Made by a program: the position numbers and the translations under genes. The notes under the pieces were generated by a model. It saw nothing but the letters and a program-made list of their open reading frames with translations. It was not told where the DNA came from and ran no database searches. Source: Paraflavitalea soli (GTDB lineage Bacteria; Bacteroidota; Bacteroidia; Chitinophagales; Chitinophagaceae). From it: DNA of 64,000 nt. Shown piece after piece: positions 8,420 through 16,658 of the stretch; position 1 is the stretch's first letter, and every line of letters begins with the position of its first letter. The stretch lies in the NCBI RefSeq assembly GCF_003555545.1, contig NZ_CP032157.1:624546-688545 (forward strand). The letters run 5' to 3'.

Positions 8420-8927
8420 TCAGTACGATCACGTGCTGGGGGCGCAACACCCGGTGATAGAATTGATTGAATTTGGGGATTATCAATGTCCGCATTGTGG
8501 GGCTGCTTTTCCCATTGTCAAACAATTACAGAAGACCTATGTTAAAAATATGTTGTTCGCTTTCCGGCACTTCCCGTTGACCAATGCCCATGAATATGCT
8601 TTTACAGCCGCCGTTGCTGCGGAAGCGGCAGGCAGACAGGATCGTTTTTGGGAAATGCATGATCTTATATTTGAAAACCAGGATCAGTTGAGTGAAGAGT
8701 TGTTTCCCGAATTGGCGAAGGCGATTGGATTGAATATGGCGGCATTTGGCAGGGACCTGGCTGATCCGGCATTGACGGAGAAAGTAGAGGCCGATTTTGA
8801 AAGTGGCGTACGCAGCGGTGTCAATGGCACCCCGTCCTTTTACATAAACGGCCATAAGTACAATGGCAGTTATGATTATGATGGTTTGTCGGCTGCCATT
8901 GAACAACACATTACAGTAAAACATTAA
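8391..8927 (+). CDS. DsbA-family thiol oxidoreductase, cytoplasmic type
   Basis: 178 residues, ATG 8391, overlapping the peroxiredoxin gene by 29 bases (translational coupling likely). The active site is CPHC at Cys33-Cys36 within DYQCPHCGAAF. The helical insert runs from about residue 70 to 130, and the cis-proline loop is NGTPSFYINGHKY. No signal peptide is present, so it acts in the cytoplasm rather than the periplasm, unlike classical DsbA. The closest general type is the DsbA-like thioredoxin domain (Thioredoxin_4) used for thiol-disulfide exchange. Probable partners are the peroxiredoxin and thioredoxin of the same operon. Confidence 0.88.
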   Translation: MASKLTPPLNQYDHVLGAQHPVIELIEFGDYQCPHCGAAFPIVKQLQKTYVKNMLFAFRHFPLTNAHEYAFTAAVAAEAAGRQDRFWEMHDLIFENQDQLSEELFPELAKAIGLNMAAFGRDLADPALTEKVEADFESGVRSGVNGTPSFYINGHKYNGSYDYDGLSAAIEQHITVKH

Positions 8928-8968
8928 TAGCAACAATCATTTATTAATACTAAACCAGTTCATAAGCT

Positions 8969-9898
8969 GTGGCTAAAGATTATTATTCCATATTAGGCAT
9001 TAACAAGAAAGCAACGGAAGAAGAGATCAAGAAGGCTTTTCGCAAGTTGGCGGTTAAACATCATCCTGATAAGAACCCCGGCAATAAAGAGGCGGAGGAA
9101 AAATTTAAAGAGATCAATGAAGCTTATGAAGTATTGAGTGATCCGGAGAAGCGGAAGAAGTATGATAAGTACGGCGCCAACTGGAACCAGTTCAATGGCG
9201 CACAGCAGGGCCAGCATCAATACCAGGGCGGATCACAGGGCAGCGGGCAATCGTATCGTTTTGACAGCGATTCCGACGAGTTCTATGGGCAGGCTGGCGA
9301 CTTCTCCGACATCTTTGGAGAGTTCTTCAACCGGTCGGGTGCGGCTGGAGGAGGTGGATCAAGACGGGGCGGTAGCCGCAAACAAAAAGGGCAGGACTAC
9401 CATTCCGAAATGACCATTGGCATGGAAGAAGCCTACCAGGGCACCGCCAGGGTCGTTACCCTCAATGAACAGAAAATACGCATTACCCTCAAACCAGGCG
9501 CTTACAGTGGTCTTACCATCAGGCTGGCCGGTAAAGGCGCGCCAGGCATCAATGGCGGACCTGCTGGTGACCTTTTCATTACCATACAGGTATTGCCACA
9601 TACCCTGTACAAACGGGATGGTGATGATATCCGGCAAACTGTACCCGTAGACCTGTTTACAGCCGTATTGGGAGGTGAAAAGGAAGTGAATACCCTGGCA
9701 GGCGTATTGAAGATCAAAATACCGGCCGGTACGCAAAATGGCAAGCTGCTCCGCATCAGGGGTAAGGGGATGCCGGTGTACAATAAGCCCGATCAAACCG
9801 GTGATCTGTTGGTAGAAATACAAGTATTGATACCGGAAAAGCTGACAGCCGGACAGCAGGAACTTTTCAGGCAATTGCAATCGTTATTTCAAACATAG
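8969..9898 (+). CDS. J-domain co-chaperone, CbpA-like
   Basis: 309 residues with a GTG start ([15 protein letters not shown]). Domains in order: J-domain at residues 1-70 with the HPD motif (KHHPDKNPG), a Gly/Phe/Gln-rich linker at about 75-135, and two DnaJ C-terminal beta-domains from about 145 to the end. There is no Cys-rich zinc finger, which separates it from DnaJ and matches CbpA. It stimulates DnaK ATPase and delivers misfolded protein. Its place between thiol-redox genes suggests a joint response to oxidative protein damage. Confidence 0.9.
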   Translation: MAKDYYSILGINKKATEEEIKKAFRKLAVKHHPDKNPGNKEAEEKFKEINEAYEVLSDPEKRKKYDKYGANWNQFNGAQQGQHQYQGGSQGSGQSYRFDSDSDEFYGQAGDFSDIFGEFFNRSGAAGGGGSRRGGSRKQKGQDYHSEMTIGMEEAYQGTARVVTLNEQKIRITLKPGAYSGLTIRLAGKGAPGINGGPAGDLFITIQVLPHTLYKRDGDDIRQTVPVDLFTAVLGGEKEVNTLAGVLKIKIPAGTQNGKLLRIRGKGMPVYNKPDQTGDLLVEIQVLIPEKLTAGQQELFRQLQSLFQT

Positions 9899-9920
9899 AA
9901 CCTGATAAATTCTAATTATT

Positions 9921-10286
9921 ATGCTTCCCGATGTAATTATTTATCCATCGTATACTGATACCTGGTCCACGGTGTTGGATGATATCAGGGACATATTGAT
10001 CAGCCGGCAGCTTATTCATTATGCAGGTTCTTTGCGTGAACGTTGCATGCTGGAAGACATAGAATTGGAAAAAGCAGTACAAAAAGCCTTGGTGGTTTGT
10101 GTAACCGCAGGCATCAGTCCGGCAGAGCATTTCAAAAGCATTTTTATTTATGCAGGCGAAGCTTTGAAAAAAGACTGGCTGGTTTCCGACCTGGGTTTGC
10201 AACTCATTATCCTCAATGCCGATATTGCCAACCCGGTAGTGGCCAGGTTGCAGGTTGAACTGGCTTCAGGCAGGGTGTCACATTAA
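9921..10286 (+). CDS. Conserved-looking protein of unknown function in redox operon
   Basis: 121 residues, no recognised domain. It is mainly helical with hydrophobic and acidic patches and three Cys (CMLEDIELEKA, VVCVTAG, region). No signal peptide or membrane helix. The ATG lies 22 bases after the J-domain gene, and its TAA directly abuts the ATG of the thioredoxin gene (TAAATG), so co-translation with thioredoxin is likely. This context suggests a role in redox control or chaperone work, but no function can be read from the sequence. Confidence 0.7.
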   Translation: MLPDVIIYPSYTDTWSTVLDDIRDILISRQLIHYAGSLRERCMLEDIELEKAVQKALVVCVTAGISPAEHFKSIFIYAGEALKKDWLVSDLGLQLIILNADIANPVVARLQVELASGRVSH

Positions 10287-10598
10287 ATGATCATTATGAA
10301 ATCATTCGCAGAACTTATTCAGGGCGATACGCCGGTACTGGTCGACTTCTATGCAGATTGGTGTCAACCCTGCAAGGCCATGGAACCCATTGTGCGGGAA
10401 GTGGCCAGGGAATTGACCAATAAAGTAAAGACCATCAAGATCGATGTAGATAAGAATCAGCATGCAGCACAAACCTATGGCGTAACGGGTATCCCCACCC
10501 TGATACTTTTCAGGCACGGCAAGGTGCTGTGGCGACAGTCGGGCATGGTGCCCAAAAGCAGTTTGATGGCGGGAATTAGTCCCCACCTTATTGGCTAG
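10287..10598 (+). CDS. Thioredoxin
   Basis: 103 residues from ATG 10287 (a second in-frame ATG at 10296 gives MKSFAELIQG, equally plausible). The active site is DWCQPCK, with Gln replacing the common Gly of WCGPC; this variant is known in many bacterial thioredoxins. The fold is complete: VLVDFYADWC, IKIDVDKN, and the cis-Pro loop TGIPTLILF. It reduces cytoplasmic disulfides using thioredoxin reductase. As the last gene of the 7.9-10.6 kb operon it probably recycles the upstream peroxiredoxin and DsbA-like protein. Confidence 0.92.
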   Translation: MIIMKSFAELIQGDTPVLVDFYADWCQPCKAMEPIVREVARELTNKVKTIKIDVDKNQHAAQTYGVTGIPTLILFRHGKVLWRQSGMVPKSSLMAGISPHLIG

Positions 10599-10689
10599 TT
10601 GGGGGCTGTTTAACGGCACTTCAGGGGGGTGGCCATTTAGCGTGCGTTAATAATCCGTACTTTAGCTGTGGGATCATTACGGATTGATT

Positions 10690-11472
10690 ATGAAAGCAAC
10701 AACTATTGGATATCACTTGGGCGGACGATTGGACCTGAAACTAATTAAGAACAGTCTCACCTTTCATTGCGTTTACGCCGATCCTACAGAACTCATCTAC
10801 GAAACCAGTCAGTATTCCTGGTTCCAGGTATTTGATTACGGAAGCGTGGTCTTCTTCGGCATTGAAAAGACTTTACAGACAGATATTATTGGCAATCTCC
10901 GGAAGATCCTCTCCCTGGCGGTCAATGAACTGGAGAGCGAAGAGATCGGGCTGGAGATGATCCCCGATTCTCCTACCAAGGTATTGTTTGATAAGATCAT
11001 TGTCAACCATATTAACCTCGATGTGGCCAAGATCGTGATGCTCAATATTGCCCAGTCAGTAGCCCTGGATTATTATATTGACCAAACCAATATCCTGCTC
11101 GAGCAAACCACTTACTTCAGCAATGAGTTGGAAGAAAAAGGGAAGTTCTCTATCAAGGGCAAGGGCTTGTTAAAGTACATTGGGAAGGCCCTTAACCTGA
11201 AGAATAAGATAGCACGCAACCTGTACATTTTTGACAGTCCTGATATTACCTGGGACGATCAATACCTCAACGACCTGCATACGCAACTGAATATCGAGCT
11301 GGACATCAGGATCAGGTACCGCAGCCTGCAGGAAAGCCTGAGCATTATCCAGGAAAACCTCGAGATCTACAAAGATATTAACCAGCACTCCCACAGTTCT
11401 ACCCTCGAATGGATCATCATTATCCTTATTGCAGTGGAGATCGTGAATATCATTTTCGATAAGATATTTTAA
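10690..11472 (+). CDS. RMD1/YagE-family protein (DUF155)
   Basis: 260 residues from ATG 10690 (a TTG at 10684 adds two residues). The N-terminal half carries the DUF155 core with FQVFDYGSVVFFGI. The middle is alpha-helical (LNIAQSVALDYYIDQTNILL). The C-terminal end has a single membrane helix, EWIIIILIAVEIVNIIF, preceded by the conserved HSSTLEW. The yeast relatives Rmd1 and Rmd8 have poorly defined roles; bacterial members are also uncharacterised. It is a single-gene unit convergent with the ORF6N gene, with only nine bases between their ends. Confidence 0.85.
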   Translation: MKATTIGYHLGGRLDLKLIKNSLTFHCVYADPTELIYETSQYSWFQVFDYGSVVFFGIEKTLQTDIIGNLRKILSLAVNELESEEIGLEMIPDSPTKVLFDKIIVNHINLDVAKIVMLNIAQSVALDYYIDQTNILLEQTTYFSNELEEKGKFSIKGKGLLKYIGKALNLKNKIARNLYIFDSPDITWDDQYLNDLHTQLNIELDIRIRYRSLQESLSIIQENLEIYKDINQHSHSSTLEWIIIILIAVEIVNIIFDKIF

Positions 11473-11481
11473 GGTTCCAGG

Positions 11482-12051
11482 TTAGAGCTGGGACTTAAAA
11501 CCTATTCTATCCCTCTCTCCCCATTTCTTTTGCGCCGCCTTTTCATCCAGCAGGTTTTCCATTGCGTCGTAGATATGGCTGAGTTGTGTATCATGCTCGC
11601 CTAATCGCTCCCGGATCAGTTTTATCTGCTCCCTAATGTCGTTTTGCACCAGCAAGGTTTTCCTGATTTCTACAAATACGCGCATAATAGCTATGTTCAT
11701 GGAGATAGATTTATCGGAGTTAAGGACGGAACTTAACATGGCTACACCCTGTTCAGTGAACACATGGGGAAGATATTTTAAGTGTTTACCATGGGCAGTG
11801 TTCAAGGTCACAATTTGTGACTTTGAAGGCGCTGTGTTTTCAATACCATCAATCTGGTATCGTAGATTGTCCCATTCCTGGTGGGTAAGCTGAAACATAA
11901 AATCGGTCGGAAACCTTTTTAAGTTTCGTTTTACTGCCTGATTGAGTACCCTGGTTTCTACTTCATAGAGTTCTGCCAAATCCTTATCAATCATTACGCG
12001 CTCACCCCGAATCTCATAAATTCTGTTTTGGATAGTTTGGATCAATGCCAT
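11482..12051 (-). CDS. ORF6N-domain DNA-binding protein
   Basis: 189 residues from ATG 12051 (two further codons upstream begin with ATG 12057). The ORF6N/KilA-N-like domain spans about residues 5-95: YEIRGERVMIDKDLAELYEV, NLKRFPTDFMFQLT, YLPHVFTEQGVAMLSSVL. The rest is a helical or coiled tail (KLIRERLGEHDTQLSHIY). These domains occur in phage and chromosomal proteins and are thought to bind DNA. No phage genes surround it. A 43-base perfect palindrome lies 48 bases upstream (12099-12141), and a related 27-base palindrome lies inside the coding sequence at 11801-11827, suggesting self-control. Confidence 0.85.
   Translation of the reverse strand: MALIQTIQNRIYEIRGERVMIDKDLAELYEVETRVLNQAVKRNLKRFPTDFMFQLTHQEWDNLRYQIDGIENTAPSKSQIVTLNTAHGKHLKYLPHVFTEQGVAMLSSVLNSDKSISMNIAIMRVFVEIRKTLLVQNDIREQIKLIRERLGEHDTQLSHIYDAMENLLDEKAAQKKWGERDRIGFKSQL
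11801..11827. promoter_or_regulatory. Palindrome inside the ORF6N coding sequence
   Basis: Two 13-base arms (TTCAAGGTCACAA and TTGTGACTTTGAA) flank one T, with a single mismatch. The core TCACAATTTGTGA is identical to the core of the upstream palindrome at 12114-12126. It encodes residues K-S-Q-I-V-T of the ORF6N protein. Confidence 0.55.
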
Positions 12052-12098
12052 AAACACTGTTTTTAATTATAATCGCTTGATAATTAATTACGTATGTG

Positions 12099-12141
12099 CC
12101 CCTAATCTTAAGATCACAATTTGTGATCTTAAGATTAGGGG
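12099..12141. promoter_or_regulatory. Perfect 43-base palindrome upstream of ORF6N
   Basis: Two perfectly complementary 21-base arms (first arm begins CCCCTAATCTTAAG) flank a single T. It sits 48 bases before the ORF6N start and 170 bases before the divergent transglutaminase gene. It could be an operator for the ORF6N protein or a terminator-like hairpin; the shared core with the in-gene palindrome favours an operator. Confidence 0.55.
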
Positions 12142-12276
12142 ATTTAAGCCATCTTTTTCGATCTTTCCTCAAGGAACATATTATTTTACATTTCCATATA
12201 CGGCAAGTATAGGTTTTCCGATTTCTGTAGCCAAGTCACTGCAAACGTAGATAGGGGTTAGTATGTATAATTAATT

Positions 12277-12284
12277 TAGATTTG
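12277..12284 (+). promoter_or_regulatory. Candidate -7 box of the transglutaminase operon
   Basis: TAGATTTG is an exact match to TAnnTTTG and ends 26 bases before the ATG at 12311. The -33 region (GGGTTAG) is only a partial match, so this remains a candidate. Confidence 0.42.
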
Positions 12285-12310
12285 CAACCGCAACCCCCTA
12301 AACGACCTGT

Positions 12311-14251
12311 ATGAGAATTAACTTCCTACTTGTATTATTACTCAGTGTAATTTGCCTTCCCGCTTTAGCGCAACCCCAAAGTTCTGATGATGAGGGGCTT
12401 GGACAGATTGCCGCCCTTCGTAAGATCCAAAAGAAAGCCCAATATGGTGCTCACTTGATTCAGAAGGAGGTGAATTTCAGTACCGGTAAAGGGATCAACG
12501 GTCTGCCGGTAGTCACCGTATCGGAAAAGGGCATTGTAGAAATGGTAGCCATAGAGCCTAAAACCAATATTGGTTACCTGCTGCCTTACAACCAGTTTGT
12601 AAAACTGGCTGATTATGATTTTGAGGTATACTTTAGAAACGGATTCAGGAGCGCGAAGTATCCTCCCGCAAAGATTTCACTCACCGATGAGTCTATCTTC
12701 TTTGATGACAGCTATGGCATGGTATATGGGTTCCTGGCCCAGGCCAGCGGTACCCGGTGCCGGTTCAAATACAATTACGAATACTCAGATGCCAAATACC
12801 TGACAAGGGTATTCTTTCACCAGGGGTTTCCGGTAAAACAAAACAGCATTAGCTTTAAAGTGCCTGACTGGCTGGAACTGGAGATCATTGAAAAGAACTT
12901 TGCCGGTTATAAGATCAGGAAGGAAGTAAAGAAGGAGAAGAACCTGAATGTTTATACTTACACAGCCGAAAGCCTGCCTGGTATTAAGCAGGAGCCCGCT
13001 TCGCTGGGAAAGCCCTATTACCTTCCACACCTGGTGATCACTGTACGCAGCTATACCGTCAATCAAAAAAAGGTCAATGGGTTTAAGTCGCTGGATGATA
13101 TGTACAGCTGGTACAATTTCCTGTATAAAAAAGCCGATAACCAAACCGATGTGCTGAAAGCACAGGTAACGCAATTGTTGCAGGGTAAAACGACAGATGA
13201 GGACAAAGTAAAAGCCCTCTACTATTGGGTGCAGGACAATATACGGTACATTGCTTTTGAAGAAGGGTATGCTGGCTTTGTGCCGCAAACCGTGCAGGAG
13301 GTTTTTAAGAATAAGTACGGCGATTGTAAAGGCATGGCCAACCTGCTGACGGAAATGCTCAAACTGGGTGGTCTTGACGCCCATTTTGCCTGGATCGGTA
13401 CCCGTGAAATACCATATGATCGTAACGAAATACAATCGCTTTGCGTAGACAACCATGCTATCAGCGTATTGTACCTCAAAGGCAAAACCTATTTCCTGGA
13501 TGGCACGGAAAAATATGGCGCTTTTGGCACAAACGCTTACCGTATACAAGGCAAAAACGTGCTGGTGCAGCATGGTGATACCTATAAAGTAGAAAATGTA
13601 CCACCCCCTTCACCGGAAGATAACAAGATGGCTACACAGGCATCACTTACCCTCAAAGGCAATAAGATCACCGGGCATGTGAAACTAACCTTTGACGGGG
13701 AGTCGAAAAACTTCTTTCACTATATCTACAACAATATTCCCGCCAATAAGCGCAAGGAATTCATTACCCGCATGGTAGAGTTGAATGGCGGTAATTCAGA
13801 AGCGACCAATGTCAAAACATCCGATTTTAAGGACCGCGATATTCCCCTGGTGGTAGAAGGCGATGTAGAGATCAGCAACCAGGTGACCCAGGTAGATAAG
13901 ACCTGCTATATTGGTATTGACTTCTTTCCCGGAACCTTTACCAACTTCACCCCCGATGAAGACAGGCAAAACCCGATTGATCTCGACAATGTGTTTGTTA
14001 CCAATGATGAGGTAACACTTGAGTTGCCTGCCAAAGCTAAAATGCTGGCAGCTCCTCCTAATTTTCAATCGGCTTTCAACAGCAACAGTATGGAAGCTTC
14101 TTATACCGCCACCGGCAATAAGATCGTACTGAAGAAGAAGCTGCGTATGACATCGCCGGTGATCAATACTGCCGACTTTGTAGCCTGGAAAACCTTCCTC
14201 AACAAGATCAAAGAATTTAACCGCAACAACGTAACCATAGGTTTGCCTTAA
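12311..14251 (+). CDS. Secreted DUF3857/transglutaminase-like protein
   Basis: 646 residues with a signal peptide ending LPALAQ. An N-terminal DUF3857-like beta domain is followed by a transglutaminase-like core at about 290-400. The full triad is present: Cys339 in YGDCKGMANLL, His382 in DNHAISVLYL, Asp397 in FLDGTEKYG. A C-terminal beta domain (DUF2569/3858-like) follows. Members are exported and may act as proteases or cross-linkers, but substrates are unknown. The 763-residue gene 34 bases downstream is a degenerate relative, and the two are probably one operon. Confidence 0.85.
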   Translation: MRINFLLVLLLSVICLPALAQPQSSDDEGLGQIAALRKIQKKAQYGAHLIQKEVNFSTGKGINGLPVVTVSEKGIVEMVAIEPKTNIGYLLPYNQFVKLADYDFEVYFRNGFRSAKYPPAKISLTDESIFFDDSYGMVYGFLAQASGTRCRFKYNYEYSDAKYLTRVFFHQGFPVKQNSISFKVPDWLELEIIEKNFAGYKIRKEVKKEKNLNVYTYTAESLPGIKQEPASLGKPYYLPHLVITVRSYTVNQKKVNGFKSLDDMYSWYNFLYKKADNQTDVLKAQVTQLLQGKTTDEDKVKALYYWVQDNIRYIAFEEGYAGFVPQTVQEVFKNKYGDCKGMANLLTEMLKLGGLDAHFAWIGTREIPYDRNEIQSLCVDNHAISVLYLKGKTYFLDGTEKYGAFGTNAYRIQGKNVLVQHGDTYKVENVPPPSPEDNKMATQASLTLKGNKITGHVKLTFDGESKNFFHYIYNNIPANKRKEFITRMVELNGGNSEATNVKTSDFKDRDIPLVVEGDVEISNQVTQVDKTCYIGIDFFPGTFTNFTPDEDRQNPIDLDNVFVTNDEVTLELPAKAKMLAAPPNFQSAFNSNSMEASYTATGNKIVLKKKLRMTSPVINTADFVAWKTFLNKIKEFNRNNVTIGLP

Positions 14252-14285
14252 TCAGACCTGTGTTAATCAGCAACGCTCCAAACTA

Positions 14286-16577
14286 ATGTGCATGAAACGA
14301 ATTATTACCTGCTGTGTACTGGCCATGATAGCCTATGGCGCTGCATATAGCCAGCAACGCATTTCTAAAAAGCAAGTGGAACAGTTCCAGAAGAACCTGG
14401 AAAAAACACCCCTGTTATCCGAGGAAGATGCCGATTTCAAAGGCAGCAACAACGCTACCAGGTGGGCCGGCGAAAGTGCCGTGATCCTCTGCCAGAAAAC
14501 CAGTTTTAATTTCGATAAGAAAGGGATAAGTGCGGGCAAGCGCATCGGCCGTAATATTTACGGCTTGCTATTGGCGCCCCTCACCTTCGGGTCTTCCATC
14601 TATTGGGCCAATGCTTCGAATGAAACGAAGATATTAATAGAGGAAACTGAGCGCCGTAAGATCCTGCTTAATGATAAGTTTGCTATTGATCAATATTCCG
14701 TGCTCTATTTCCGGCTGTCTACAGAAGGAGATGCATTTGCAGCCCGGGTGGTCAAGAAGAACGGAACCATCGAGCCCGTGGATATTGCAGAAGCCATCAG
14801 CGTGGAAGATATCAAGCAGGTGCCGGGTGTTTTCAGAAGTTATACCGATGAGCGTTTTTCTTCTTCTTACCGTCCGGCTTATTTCAAGATAGCGGTTCCG
14901 GGACTGGAAGAAGGAGATGCCATTGAATATGAATTCAAGAACTTCAATAACCAGCAATATGCTTTTAATCCCGATTACCGGGAGTTTGATCCCGTTTATT
15001 ATCTCTGCAACCGGGAATTGCCGGTGGCCAAACAAGTGATTGAAGTGGTGACGGAAGATGATAAATACTTTATTGGCTATAAAAGTCTGAAAGGGGCGCC
15101 TGAATTTGTACAAAGCACCAATAAAGACAATAAAGTATTTCGCTGGGAGGACAATAACCGCGAGAAAATGACGGATACCCGGTATGTAAATGAGTTTATG
15201 GAATTGCCTTCCATCAAGTTCCAGGTAGTGTATGCCCGCAATAAGAGTAAGAACCTGGTATGGTTCAAGGATGAAGCAGAGATGAAGAAGGGCATGACAA
15301 CCGAGGAGTTGGGCGAGAAAGCAAAGACCTTCTGGCTGAACCCCGAGAAGCTGCGGAGCACCGGTAATTATGCGGTAGGATCAAGCGATCCTGCCTATAC
15401 GGCCAATGAGATATTTAAGAAACTGAAGAAGAAGGGCATTAAGGATGCCAGCCCGGATGAGTATGTGCAGAAAGCTTATTACATGATCAGGGCCCAGACG
15501 ATGGTGGGCAACTGGAGCGATTTTGCCTTTGCCAAAGTATTCTCAAGGTTGTTGGAGTTAAATAAAATAGAGCATGAGATCGTGGTGAGTGCATCCAATA
15601 ACCGGAGCAGCCTCAATACGGTGGCTTTCACCCAGGAAATAGCCTGGCTTATCAAGTACAAAGGTAAGTACTACAGCAATCCCGGAGAACATGGCAATCC
15701 ACAGGAATTGCAGGCCTGGCTGGTAGGGAATAATGCCGTTCGTTTTCCATACAATAATGTACAAACAAAAGCGGTGAGCGAAATGCTGCCACTGACTGAT
15801 ACATTGGACAATGCCGTGCTGACCCTGGTGACTGCCCAGCTGGATGAAGCTAAAGTGAATATGTCGGTAGATAAGACCGTTGAGGCCAAAGGACTGGTAA
15901 AGGACGATGTGATTGATGAAGCATTGGCCCTTACGCCCTATATGGAAAATGATTTCAGGAATGTTGATGGATTGGGTATGTGGGAAGGGTTGAACGCCAG
16001 CCAGGAAGAGAAAGCCACCGAGACCTTTAATAAACAAAAGAAGGAATGGAAAGAGCAGAAGCCCATTATGATGAAAGAGCTGGCAGAGAACGAATATGGA
16101 TACCATGTAGAGAAATACGACAACTTCCGCCTGCTGCAGGATGGCAGGAGCAATAAGAAACGCAACCTCAAGTATGGAGAAGCATTTTTATTGGCCGATA
16201 TGACCGCAGCTGCCGGTAACGACCTAGTGGTGGCAGTGCCCGGTTTAATGGGCTTGCAGCCTAAGATCAGGAAGGAAGAGCGTACCCGCCTCATGCCCAT
16301 CGACGTGCGCTACCCACGCGCACTCAACTGGAAGATCATGTTTACGATCCCGGCTGGCTATGAAGTGCAGGGATTGGATAAGCTGCAAAAGAAGGTGGAG
16401 AATGCCTGTGGCAGTTTTACCAGCACAGCTTTTGTAGAAGGCAATGTCTTGCATGTATACGCTAAAAAGATCTATGCCGGCCGTCGATTTGATATCGCTC
16501 AATGGGCCCAGATACTGGAAATACTGGATGCCGCCTATGAAGTATCGCAGGCAAAGGTCATCCTGAAGAAAAAATAA
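14286..16577 (+). CDS. Large secreted DUF3857-like protein with degenerate transglutaminase core
   Basis: 763 residues; ATG 14286, or 14292 (MKRIITCCVL) as the better signal-peptide start. The signal peptide ends AAYSQQ. The N-terminal part (ADFKGSNNATRWAGESAVIL, PGLEEGDAIEYEFKN) resembles DUF3857. The later part (YYMIRAQTMVGNWSDFAFAK, then IKYKGKYYSNPGEHG) follows the plan of the upstream transglutaminase, but at the aligned triad positions no Cys is present, Glu replaces His and Pro replaces Asp. It is therefore probably non-catalytic and may be a structural or binding partner of the upstream gene. Confidence 0.72.
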   Translation: MCMKRIITCCVLAMIAYGAAYSQQRISKKQVEQFQKNLEKTPLLSEEDADFKGSNNATRWAGESAVILCQKTSFNFDKKGISAGKRIGRNIYGLLLAPLTFGSSIYWANASNETKILIEETERRKILLNDKFAIDQYSVLYFRLSTEGDAFAARVVKKNGTIEPVDIAEAISVEDIKQVPGVFRSYTDERFSSSYRPAYFKIAVPGLEEGDAIEYEFKNFNNQQYAFNPDYREFDPVYYLCNRELPVAKQVIEVVTEDDKYFIGYKSLKGAPEFVQSTNKDNKVFRWEDNNREKMTDTRYVNEFMELPSIKFQVVYARNKSKNLVWFKDEAEMKKGMTTEELGEKAKTFWLNPEKLRSTGNYAVGSSDPAYTANEIFKKLKKKGIKDASPDEYVQKAYYMIRAQTMVGNWSDFAFAKVFSRLLELNKIEHEIVVSASNNRSSLNTVAFTQEIAWLIKYKGKYYSNPGEHGNPQELQAWLVGNNAVRFPYNNVQTKAVSEMLPLTDTLDNAVLTLVTAQLDEAKVNMSVDKTVEAKGLVKDDVIDEALALTPYMENDFRNVDGLGMWEGLNASQEEKATETFNKQKKEWKEQKPIMMKELAENEYGYHVEKYDNFRLLQDGRSNKKRNLKYGEAFLLADMTAAAGNDLVVAVPGLMGLQPKIRKEERTRLMPIDVRYPRALNWKIMFTIPAGYEVQGLDKLQKKVENACGSFTSTAFVEGNVLHVYAKKIYAGRRFDIAQWAQILEILDAAYEVSQAKVILKKK

Positions 16578-16599
16578 AGCAAACGAATTACAACAGGAA

Positions 16600-16658
16600 G
16601 GCGGGTCACCGTGCGCAAAGCTATGGCTATGCTGCGGGCTGGCTCACCTTCTTTTTTT
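16600..16658. terminator. Probable terminator between converging genes
   Basis: An imperfect GC-rich stem (AAGGCGGGTCACC against GGCTGGCTCACCTT with wobble pairs) is followed by seven T at 16652-16658. The T run overlaps the stop codon of the convergent SGNH hydrolase gene. Confidence 0.45.

Noticed and set aside
11482-12051. ORF6N gene as part of a prophage
   Set aside because: No phage structural, integrase or lysis genes flank it; neighbours are ordinary chromosomal genes.
12785-13573. 262-codon open frame antisense to the transglutaminase gene
   Set aside because: It lies fully inside a gene with clear catalytic motifs and its translation matches no family.
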